NCBI GenBank assembly: GCA_028280945.1
Contig: JANQKV010000052.1
Coordinates: 1 to 39,068 of the forward strand
Direction: 5' to 3'
DNA: 39,068 bases
Origin: Opitutaceae bacterium
GTDB lineage: Bacteria > Verrucomicrobiota > Verrucomicrobiia > Opitutales > Opitutaceae
Part shown: positions 24,199 through 31,695 of the stretch, piece by piece
Layout: each line of letters begins with the position of its first letter
How positions within the stretch are numbered: position 1 is the first letter of the stretch
Made by a program: the position numbers and the translations under genes
Notes under the pieces: model-generated
Database searches by the model: none
Told to the model about the DNA's origin: nothing
The model's input: the letters and a program-made list of their open reading frames with translations, nothing else

Positions 24199-24228
24199 GG
24201 CGGCTTGGATCAAGCTCGCCGAGCCGCC
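24199..24228. other. GC-rich inverted repeat between the two PadR-permease units
   Basis: GGCGGCT (24199-24205) and AGCCGCC (24222-24228) can pair around a 16-nt loop, 71-105 bp past the end of the upstream permease gene. There is no T-tract. It may act as a weak terminator or stabilising hairpin between the units. Confidence 0.3.
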
Positions 24229-24303
24229 GCCCGTTGTAGGTTGGGTTGCGTTGTTTTGTCTCGCGGATGAATGCCAGACGAGGAGGGGAGTGGAGGGGGC
24301 GCA

Positions 24304-26946
24304 CTATTCCGCTCGCAAGGCTACCATTGGGTCTACCCGGCACGCTCTACGGGCGGGAAGATAAGCGGAAAGGGCACTTACGAAAATCAGCCCGAGTCCC
24401 ATCACTCCGATGGTTCTGAGGTCGTGAGGATCGACGCCGAAAAGCACGGATTCCAGAAGTTGCGTCAGGGCCAATGAAGAAAGGGTGCCGATGATCAATC
24501 CGACTGTCACCAGTTTTGCCGTATGCAAGAACACGATCTTAAAAACATCGCCGGCGCTCGCTCCCAGGGCGATGCGCACCCCGAATTCATTGGTGCGTTG
24601 ACTGACGGTGTATGACATCACGCCAAAGATGCCCAGCGCGGCCAGCAGCAGGGCGATGGTCGAGAAAACGCTGAAGAGAAACAGCATGAACTTTTGGGTG
24701 CCGATAGAGTTTCCATCGAAGACCTTGATATGCGACATCTCATGGGTCATCGGCATGCCGTCATCCACCGCCTGAATGGCGGCTGCCACCATGGGACCGG
24801 GGTTGGCTGCGCCCGGACGCACCCTCACCACGGCTTGAGGGTGGCCCGTCGTTGCGTATTGGACATAGGGGACAAACACGATCGACGCAGGCTTGGGGGC
24901 GATGCCCGTCCATTTCATGTCGTTGGTGATCCCCACGATCTCCCGCCACTCGCGGGACTCGTTTTCCACCAACGCCACCTGTTGTCCGATGGGGTCCTGA
25001 TCCGGAAAATGCCGACGGACGAATTCCTCGGTGACCACCGCCACCGGCTGTCCGTCTTGGCGATCATGGTCGTCGAAATGACGTCCCCGCAGCAGGGTGT
25101 TCCCCAAGGTACGGAAGTAGTCCGGGGTCACTGAAACGACCCGCACAAAAGGAAGTTCGTCAGCATCGGGATTCGAGCGGGACTCGATGTCCAATCGAGC
25201 GCCTCGCGACCCGTAGTAGGGCAGTCCACTACTGAATGCTGCGGAAAGGATCTCGGGTTTGGTGGCGATTTGGTCCAAGGCTCGAAGGGCAAATTCGATG
25301 CGCGAGTCATTGTCCGGATATTTGTCCGGCAGGTGCATGACGCGTTCGGCGTAGAGGTCATCACCATTGTAGCCGAGATCGGTGCTCATGAGGTTGGTGA
25401 ACGTGCGCAGCAGGAGGCCGGAACCGATGAGCAAGGTCAGAGCGAGGGCGATTTCGGTGATCACCAAGCCATTGCGGAGCCGAGTGCTTCTTCGTCCACC
25501 GCCACCGGTCCGGCCCCCGTCTTTCAGCGCGGTGTGGAGATCGACTTTGCTCGCTTGCAGTGCGGGCACCAGGCCGAAGCCAATGCCGGTTAAAATGGTC
25601 AGCAAGCTGCTGAACAACAGGGCGAAGCCGTCCAGCTTGATTTCATCAACCCGGGGCAAGTTTACCGGAGCAAATGAAAGCAGCACGCTCATTGTTCCGT
25701 AGGCGAGTAGGATGCCGGAGATGCCCCCAAGCGACGCCAGAAAAACGGACTCGGTCAGCAGCTGGCGAATGACCCGTCTGCGATCAGCTCCCAAGGCAGT
25801 GCGCAGCGCAATTTCCCGCTGGCGGGAGCTCGTGCGGGCCAAGAGCAGGTTGGCGACATTCACGCATGCGATAAGCAGTAGAAAGCCAACCGCGCCCAAC
25901 AGCAGGAAAAGCGTCGGACGAGTATCGCCGACTTGATAATCCAGCATGGGAACCGCCCGGAGTTTGAGGTCTTTCCAAAGTTCCGAATCAGTGGCCTGCA
26001 AACTTTGGGAGAGGACATCCAATTCGGCCTGGGCCTGTTCCACTGTTTGCCCGGGCTTGAGCCGGGCGATGACGGAACGCAGGTAGCGTTGGAAGGTCAC
26101 GATAGGGTTTGTCACCAACGGCGTGAATGCCTTCGGGCTGCCGGGTTCCGTGCGAAATCCCTCCGGCATCACGCCGACGATCGTGTAGGGCCGACCGTTT
26201 ATGAAGACGGTGGTGTTGATCACCGCCGGATCGGCGTTGAAGTGGTCGCGCCAGAACGCGTGATTCAGGATGATCACGTCGGATTTGCCCTCGATGCCCT
26301 CTTCGGGAAGAAAGTCACGCCCGAGCATGGGCTTTACCCCCAGAGCAGAAAAATAGTTTAGCGTGACGGAGTTCCCAAAAACGCGGACCGGGATGCCTAC
26401 GCCGGTCATGTTGCCGTGCAAAGAGCCGTAGCCCGCGACTTCACTGAATACGGCCGCGCGCTCCTGCAGTTCTTCCATGGTAACCCGCAACGGAGTGACT
26501 CCATTGCGGCGGTCCGGCCACTCTTGGCGAATTTCGACGAGTTGTTCCGGGTTGGCATAGCCCAACGGCTGAAACGCCACACTGTTGACGATACTGAAGA
26601 TTGCCGTGCTCGCCCCAATCCCCACCGCCACCGTCAGGATAACAATGAGGGTGAACGAAGGCGCTTTCCGGAACTGGCGAAAAGAATAACGGAGATCATG
26701 CAGGATATCTCGCAGAAACGAGGGGCGCCATGAGTCGCGCACTTCCTCAATATATTGATCCATGCCACCAAACTCCTTGATCGCCTGCTCACGGGCCTCG
26801 GCCGGGGCCATGCCGTCCGCCATCTTCTCTGCGACCAACTGATCGAGGTGGAATTGGACCTCACGGCGGAGCTCGTCCTCTTTCACCCGGGGGCGAAACA
26901 AACTCCGCCACCTTAGGCGCAGCCAGCGGGTGAGTTCGGAGCTCAT
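24304..26946 (-). CDS. ADOP-type MacB/FtsX permease (unit 2)
   Basis: The ATG at 26946 overlaps the PadR stop by 4 bp (ATGA) and gives 880 residues; the frame extends further upstream only through the PadR gene. The layout matches unit 1: cytoplasmic prefix ('VQFHLDQLVAEKMADGMAPAEAREQAIKEFGG' region, about 30-62), TM1 ('FTLIVILTVAVGIGASTAIFSIV'), two periplasmic MacB-type domains and two FtsX cores. Landmarks include 'FLLLIACVNVANLLLARTSS', 'RQREIALRTALGADRRRVIRQLL' and 'LAALGIFGVMSYTVSQRTNEFGVRIALGA'. The end is 'AYLPARRACRVDPMVALRAE'. No ATPase partner is encoded in the window. Function is unknown; export or envelope-stress roles are inferred from MacB. Confidence 0.9.
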   Translation of the reverse strand: MSSELTRWLRLRWRSLFRPRVKEDELRREVQFHLDQLVAEKMADGMAPAEAREQAIKEFGGMDQYIEEVRDSWRPSFLRDILHDLRYSFRQFRKAPSFTLIVILTVAVGIGASTAIFSIVNSVAFQPLGYANPEQLVEIRQEWPDRRNGVTPLRVTMEELQERAAVFSEVAGYGSLHGNMTGVGIPVRVFGNSVTLNYFSALGVKPMLGRDFLPEEGIEGKSDVIILNHAFWRDHFNADPAVINTTVFINGRPYTIVGVMPEGFRTEPGSPKAFTPLVTNPIVTFQRYLRSVIARLKPGQTVEQAQAELDVLSQSLQATDSELWKDLKLRAVPMLDYQVGDTRPTLFLLLGAVGFLLLIACVNVANLLLARTSSRQREIALRTALGADRRRVIRQLLTESVFLASLGGISGILLAYGTMSVLLSFAPVNLPRVDEIKLDGFALLFSSLLTILTGIGFGLVPALQASKVDLHTALKDGGRTGGGGRRSTRLRNGLVITEIALALTLLIGSGLLLRTFTNLMSTDLGYNGDDLYAERVMHLPDKYPDNDSRIEFALRALDQIATKPEILSAAFSSGLPYYGSRGARLDIESRSNPDADELPFVRVVSVTPDYFRTLGNTLLRGRHFDDHDRQDGQPVAVVTEEFVRRHFPDQDPIGQQVALVENESREWREIVGITNDMKWTGIAPKPASIVFVPYVQYATTGHPQAVVRVRPGAANPGPMVAAAIQAVDDGMPMTHEMSHIKVFDGNSIGTQKFMLFLFSVFSTIALLLAALGIFGVMSYTVSQRTNEFGVRIALGASAGDVFKIVFLHTAKLVTVGLIIGTLSSLALTQLLESVLFGVDPHDLRTIGVMGLGLIFVSALSAYLPARRACRVDPMVALRAE

Positions 26947-27284
26947 TGTTCCTCCTCCATTTCGAGCACGTTGGCCATGGCTTGGGCAAAGGCGTTCCAC
27001 TCGGTCCGTTCGACTGCCAGGTGCTTTCTCCCCGCTCGCGTGAGGCGGTAGAACTTTGCGCTGCGGCCGGCCTCGGAGACCCCCCATTCTGCCTCAATCA
27101 ACCCTTTGTTTTCCAGCCGATGCAAAGCAGGGTAGAGGGAACCCTGCTTCAGGGTCAGGCGATCGCTCGATACAATCGCGATTCGCTTGGCGATATCCCA
27201 CCCGTGAAGTTGTGCGGTCGAAAGGGTCTTCAAGATCAGGAGATCCAGCGTTCCCTGCAGGAGATCGGTGCGCAGCGATTTCAT
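26943..27284 (-). CDS. PadR-family transcriptional regulator (unit 2)
   Basis: This 113-residue winged-helix protein has 'QGTLDLLILKTLSTAQLHGWDIAKRI', 'LKQGSLYPALHRLENKGLIEAEWG' and 'KFYRLTRAGRKHLAVERTEW', all typical of PadR. It is translationally coupled to the permease gene by an ATGA overlap. Its upstream region shares the space with the divergent propeller gene and holds a 46-bp dyad (27301-27346). Its operator differs completely in sequence from that of unit 1, so the two regulators probably do not cross-control. Confidence 0.92.
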   Translation of the reverse strand: MKSLRTDLLQGTLDLLILKTLSTAQLHGWDIAKRIAIVSSDRLTLKQGSLYPALHRLENKGLIEAEWGVSEAGRSAKFYRLTRAGRKHLAVERTEWNAFAQAMANVLEMEEEQ

Positions 27285-27300
27285 GGTTTAAGTTCTATGC

Positions 27301-27346
27301 TGTCGCATGCCTACAACAGGCAAGATTATATTGTAGACAAGCGACA
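27301..27346. promoter_or_regulatory. 46-bp dyad between PadR unit 2 and propeller cassette 2
   Basis: The 16-bp arms 27301-27316 (TGTCGC, 4 bp, CTACAA) and 27331-27346 (TTGTAG, 4 bp, GCGACA) match at 14 of 16 positions around a 14-bp AT-richer spacer. The site is 17 bp upstream of the PadR start and about 48 bp upstream of the propeller start. It is a probable PadR operator and could control both directions. Confidence 0.65.
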
Positions 27347-27393
27347 ACAAAGAGGCAGCCTTTGTACAAACGGCCCGACCGGTGCATGCCTCG

Positions 27394-28401
27394 ATGAAAT
27401 TTCAGCGTTTGGCGGTCGCCATTCTGTTTGCTGGATGGTGGAGCGGAGCCGTTCATGCGCAGGGCCATGACCTGTTTGTGTGTGCGAGTCTCGATGTGAA
27501 CTTTGTGGTTGGCTCGAACCAGAATCCACAGAACGGGGTCTTCAAATTGGAGCATGACGGGTCTTGGACTCATCTTGGGATTAACGATCCTTACTCAACT
27601 GCCATCACGTTTGATCCTCGGGACTCGAACGTATTTTACACGGCAACTCTGAATGGCGTGTTGCGTACGTTGGATGGTGGGTCGACTTGGCGGGAAATGA
27701 CAAGTTGGGACATGGCGCAGCCCCAGGACGTTGAGGTGGATCCGAATGAGCCCGATACGCTTTATTTAGCGCTGCGGGAGGGCATGGCGGCTTCCTTTAA
27801 TGGAGGCATGAGCTGGTCGTTCCGACAGACCGGACTTCCCGAGCAGGGCCGCTACGCGCAGGTGGTTGCGGTGGACCGCACTCAAGCCGGGAGGGTGTTG
27901 GCCGGATGCGAAATTGGCATCTACCTATCCGAGGACCGGGCGGCCTCGTGGGCGCGGGTATTGGCGACGGCGGAAACAGTGAATGATGTCCAACAGTCGC
28001 CGCACGATCCAACCCAGTGGCTTGCCGTAACCCAGAGTGCAGGTGTCTGGATGTCGGGAGATGGAGGGACATCATGGACTCAACTGGCCGGGGTGCCCTC
28101 CAACGCGACCCTCTACAATGTCGCCTTCGATCCAACCAATCCGTTGCGGATGGCTGTTGGCAGTTGGACCCATGGTGTCCATACCTCTGAAGACGGGGGC
28201 CAAACTTGGCAGACGCGCAATGCCGGGTTGCCGGCGGGTCACCATGTTTGGCGGGTTGCGGTCCACCCCGACACTGGTCGTCTCTACGCGGGGGTGGTGG
28301 AGAGCGACCTCTTCGTCTCCGATGATTTTGGCCGGACTTGGGTGGGCGCCAACTTCACCGGCTCACAGATCTCTGAATTCGAGTTTGTGCCACGAAATTG
28401 A
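27394..28401 (+). CDS. Secreted Asp-box beta-propeller protein (cassette 2)
   Basis: The ATG at 27394 gives 335 residues and a clean signal peptide ('MKFQRLAVAILFAGWWSGAVHA'-like). A GTG 12 bp upstream is a poorer choice. Asp-box-type repeats include TLDGGSTW, SFNGGMSW, SEDRAASW (degenerate), SGDGGTSW, SEDGGQTW and SDDFGRTW. The protein aligns along its whole length with 7478-8515, for example 'SWDMAQPQDVEVDPNEPDTLYLAL' here against 'SWDMTEGRDVAVDPHSPDTVYLAL' there. It ends just before the large protein gene, whose possible TTG start overlaps this stop. Function is unknown; a binding or scaffold role for the partner enzyme is inferred. Confidence 0.8.
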   Translation: MKFQRLAVAILFAGWWSGAVHAQGHDLFVCASLDVNFVVGSNQNPQNGVFKLEHDGSWTHLGINDPYSTAITFDPRDSNVFYTATLNGVLRTLDGGSTWREMTSWDMAQPQDVEVDPNEPDTLYLALREGMAASFNGGMSWSFRQTGLPEQGRYAQVVAVDRTQAGRVLAGCEIGIYLSEDRAASWARVLATAETVNDVQQSPHDPTQWLAVTQSAGVWMSGDGGTSWTQLAGVPSNATLYNVAFDPTNPLRMAVGSWTHGVHTSEDGGQTWQTRNAGLPAGHHVWRVAVHPDTGRLYAGVVESDLFVSDDFGRTWVGANFTGSQISEFEFVPRN

Positions 28402-28403
28402 AG

Positions 28404-31400
28404 ATGGCCGTGCCTGCGTTGAAATTCACCGTCTTCGTCACTTTGGCAGTCAGTTTGGTGCCGCTCGCTCGGGTGGTGGCCCAGCCTTCCTTCGTGGCTC
28501 CCGCGCCTGATGGCACGGTGGTGGAGGATGCGGCGTTGAGACGTTCGCAGTATCTGGATCGCGTTAATGAGGTCATTGATTGGCGCATTGCGTTCGCCAA
28601 TCAGAATTTGGCCAACATGGACCTGCGTTCGGTGGGAGCGATGTTGGTCCGGGACCAGAACCTGAGCCTCTGTTCACAGCGGGTGATCGACCTCATGCTG
28701 ACGCACACAAACGGGCCGTTCGGAATGTTGAGTGCGGCGCAGATTGCCTATCTGGGCCGCAATAAACTCAGCCCCGCGGCCCAGGCCGCAATACGTGAGC
28801 CCTGGCGGTCGACGTATCAACAACGTGGAGACACCGAAAATCACTTTGTGCTCTACTACACGGCGATGTATTTGATGTGCCAACTCTACCCCGACGAAGC
28901 CGGGAGCGAGTGGTTTAATGGCAAGAGCTCGGCGGAGAATTTTGCCGAAGCCGAGGAGTTCCTGCTCCATTGGATGGACGTCACCACTTCGATCGGGAGC
29001 GGGGAGTTCAACTCGACCACCTACATTGCCGAGTATGCAGCGCCGATGCTTTATCTGGTGAGTTGGGCGGATGATTCAGACATGCGGCAAAGAGCGCGCA
29101 TGATGCTCGATTGGCTGTTTGCTGACCTTGCGGTCAATATCCTTGACGGCATGTTGCGCGGTCCCAATTCGCGCACCGACGATGCGGCCGTGGTGGAGCG
29201 GTGGAACACGTCCAACAGTTCCCAGTTTGCGTGGCTGAACTTCAACGCTTGTCCGCCTCGTCAGAATTTTGGCGCCTTTGGCTATTCCTATGCCTACGTG
29301 GCGGCCAACTATGAAGTGCCCGAGATCATCTATCGCATAGCGATGGATCGGGCGGGACCGGTGAGGCAACACGACGCGAAGCGGTCGGGAGTTCGATTTC
29401 GGGGGCCCGATGCCGGTATTGCCCCAGTCTACAAGACCAACTATATCACCGACGACTATGCCGTTGGCTCCTATCAGGGAGGATTGGGGGGGCGGATTCA
29501 GGAACATGTTTGGGATGTCACGTGGACCGTGCCTGATCCCCGCGGGGTGCATAATGCGATGTTCTCGAATCATCCGTTCTCCTCGGCGCGGGCATTGCAG
29601 GCCTTCTTTGCGGTTTATCCCGATACCTTTGTTGAGCTGCTTTCCCGTGGCGGGAAACCCTCCTATGATGCACCGGACAAGTTGTTGAGCTCGTCGCCCT
29701 ATGAACGGGTTTTTCAACACAAGGATACGATTATCGCGCTCTATGACATCCCTGTGGGAACGCGTTTTCCGCAGGTCAACGGATTCTTTTCGAAAGACCT
29801 GATCAACCTCACCGAAGATTCGTCGGGTTGGATCTTTGCGCAGGGTGGAGATACCTACCTCGCCTATCGCCCCCTGGCGGGTTATCACTGGATTTCCCAC
29901 CGTGGTTATCGTCGGATCCCGTCGACTACCCCGGGAGCCGCATATGAGCGATTCGACACGGGGAGTCAGGTATTGGTCAGTTCGCATTTGCGAAACGGCA
30001 CCATAGTGCAGGCCGCGTCGGCGTCGGAGTTTGAGGATTTTGCAAGCTTCAAGAATGTGATGAGGGCCCTTCCACTGGACTATTCGCTGGATCCTAAGCC
30101 CACGGTGCGTTTTCGGACGTTGCGGGGAGAGCAGATCACGTTCGCTTACGATGAAGCTCCGGAAGTGAACGGGCGGATAATCGATTATGACGACTGGAAA
30201 CTGTTTGAAGGCCCCTATCTGAATGCGGAGCGGAATGCGCGCAGGCTGGTTTTGACCCATGGTCATCTGCGGCGGGTGGTCGATTTTAATACCCTCACAT
30301 TGGAGGACACAGCAGCAGATGCGGTCATCACTCCGTCGGGGGGCGATTACCCGAATCGTGCCGTGGTAGAGCTCTCCGGGTCGGATCCTCAGGCAGTGGT
30401 GCGTTACACTACCGATGGGTCGGATCCGGGAGTGGGCTCACCTCAGTATTCGGAGCCGATTACTTTGACTGCCTCGACTACCCTCAAGGCACGCACCTTT
30501 GTGCCGGGGCTGCCGCCTGGCGATGTGGTGAAGGCGGATTTTGAGATTTGGCCGTCTGCCACCGAGCAAGTGGAGGCTATTGGCGGTGTGCAGGCCGTAA
30601 CTTTGGATGTGGAGGATTTGTGGACTGCGGAGACGGAGAACGACTGGATTGAGATAAGCACAGGGAGTGGAACGGCCGGTCGGCATGCGTTTGAATTTCG
30701 AGTCAGCCCCAGCAATCAGATTGGGGGGAGGACGGGGCGAATTCTGATCCGATCGAGTGCGGGCCCTGTCCGTTGGGTCACCGTCAAGCAAGGCGGGGCA
30801 GCGGGCGCCACGCCGATCAATATGTCGACGCGGGCCAACGTGGGCAGTGGGGCGAACATTTTGGTATCGGGAATGGTGTTGGCGGGCCCGGGTCGCACGC
30901 AGTTGCTGATTCGTGGGATCGGTCCGGGATTGCAGCCCTTCGGGGTGCAGGGCACGTTGCCGGATCCGGCCCTTACCTTGTATCAAGGCACCGCTCCTGT
31001 GGTGTTGAATGGAGACTGGCGGGAAGCCCCCGAGGAGTTGAGGGCTTACTTTAATCAGGTTGGTGCATTCGCCTTGGCGGACACTTCCAAGGACGCGGCC
31101 GTTCTGGTTGAGCTGGAACCGGGGGCTTACACCGTGCATCTGGCGGATGCCACGGGACAGCAGGGGGTCGGATTGAGCGAAGTTTACGTGATCGCGCCCC
31201 AGGCCTCGGGATCGGGATTGGTAAATCTTTCGGCCCGGGCGGAAGTCGGCTCGGGGGCTCGAGTTTTGGTGCCTGGTTTTGTGATCGGAGGCACCGCCGC
31301 GCGTCGGGTTTTAATTCGAGGCATTGGGCCCGGATTGGAGCCCTTTGGGGTCACAAACTTTTTGCCGGATCCCGAGATCGAGGTTTATGCGGGCACGGAT

Positions 31401-31607
31401 TCACTTGCGCGCAATCTCGATTGGTCGGATGAGGGGCAGGCGTTGCTCGCCCAAGCGTTTGTTGAGGCGGGTGCTCAGCAACTGGAGGAGGGGTCCAAGG
31501 ATGCCGCGATTTTGATGGAGTTGGCCCCGGGAGCCTACACGGCTCACATCCGCAGCTCCGATGGGACGTTGGGTGTGGCGTTGTTGGAGGTATTCTTTCT
31601 GCACTAA
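28404..31607 (+). CDS. Large secreted multidomain protein, unknown core plus chitobiase-C-like, BACON-like and two Opitutaceae-type repeats (cassette 2)
   Basis: ATG at 28404 gives 1067 residues; TTG at 28398 is an alternative. After a signal peptide (about 1-27), residues 30-635 are a paralogue of 8522-10429, sharing 'RGDTENH', 'GSEW.NG.SS.ENF', 'RGPNSRTDD', 'VWDVTWTV', 'GKPSY', 'PQVNGFFS.DL' and 'WKLFEGP'. Residues about 638-712 look like a chitobiase/hexosaminidase C-terminal domain ('VRYTTDGSDPGVGSPQYSEP', 'STTLKART'). Residues about 714-798 resemble a BACON domain ('WTAETENDWIEISTGSGTAG', 'RWVTVKQGG'). Two repeats follow at about 804-932 and 938-1067, each with 'LIRGIGPGL.PFGV', 'LPDP', 'SKDAA' and 'PGAYT.H'. 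The extra domains suggest carbohydrate binding and surface display. The core family is unrecognised. Confidence 0.8.
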   Translation: MAVPALKFTVFVTLAVSLVPLARVVAQPSFVAPAPDGTVVEDAALRRSQYLDRVNEVIDWRIAFANQNLANMDLRSVGAMLVRDQNLSLCSQRVIDLMLTHTNGPFGMLSAAQIAYLGRNKLSPAAQAAIREPWRSTYQQRGDTENHFVLYYTAMYLMCQLYPDEAGSEWFNGKSSAENFAEAEEFLLHWMDVTTSIGSGEFNSTTYIAEYAAPMLYLVSWADDSDMRQRARMMLDWLFADLAVNILDGMLRGPNSRTDDAAVVERWNTSNSSQFAWLNFNACPPRQNFGAFGYSYAYVAANYEVPEIIYRIAMDRAGPVRQHDAKRSGVRFRGPDAGIAPVYKTNYITDDYAVGSYQGGLGGRIQEHVWDVTWTVPDPRGVHNAMFSNHPFSSARALQAFFAVYPDTFVELLSRGGKPSYDAPDKLLSSSPYERVFQHKDTIIALYDIPVGTRFPQVNGFFSKDLINLTEDSSGWIFAQGGDTYLAYRPLAGYHWISHRGYRRIPSTTPGAAYERFDTGSQVLVSSHLRNGTIVQAASASEFEDFASFKNVMRALPLDYSLDPKPTVRFRTLRGEQITFAYDEAPEVNGRIIDYDDWKLFEGPYLNAERNARRLVLTHGHLRRVVDFNTLTLEDTAADAVITPSGGDYPNRAVVELSGSDPQAVVRYTTDGSDPGVGSPQYSEPITLTASTTLKARTFVPGLPPGDVVKADFEIWPSATEQVEAIGGVQAVTLDVEDLWTAETENDWIEISTGSGTAGRHAFEFRVSPSNQIGGRTGRILIRSSAGPVRWVTVKQGGAAGATPINMSTRANVGSGANILVSGMVLAGPGRTQLLIRGIGPGLQPFGVQGTLPDPALTLYQGTAPVVLNGDWREAPEELRAYFNQVGAFALADTSKDAAVLVELEPGAYTVHLADATGQQGVGLSEVYVIAPQASGSGLVNLSARAEVGSGARVLVPGFVIGGTAARRVLIRGIGPGLEPFGVTNFLPDPEIEVYAGTDSLARNLDWSDEGQALLAQAFVEAGAQQLEEGSKDAAILMELAPGAYTAHIRSSDGTLGVALLEVFFLH

Positions 31608-31630
31608 GGGCCTGTCGAGCATCAACAAGT

Positions 31631-31669
31631 CCCCCGGAGATCGCCGCAAACTGGGGTGATCTCCGGGGG
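31631..31669. terminator. Bidirectional hairpin terminator between convergent genes
   Basis: A perfect 12-bp stem (CCCCCGGAGATC at 31631-31642, GATCTCCGGGGG at 31658-31669) encloses a 15-nt loop. It lies midway in the 88-bp gap between the stops of the large secreted protein and the alpha-glucuronidase-like gene. T-tracts are weak on both sides, but stem strength and placement support termination in both directions. Confidence 0.7.
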
Positions 31670-31695
31670 TGGTTCTTGGATACTAACTACTCCAA

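Noticed and set aside
27395-27404. Third TGAAATTTCA palindrome, at the start of propeller cassette 2
   Set aside because: It is produced by the codons ATG-AAA-TTT-CAG, a common start of signal peptides (Met-Lys-Phe), so it is probably coding rather than regulatory.
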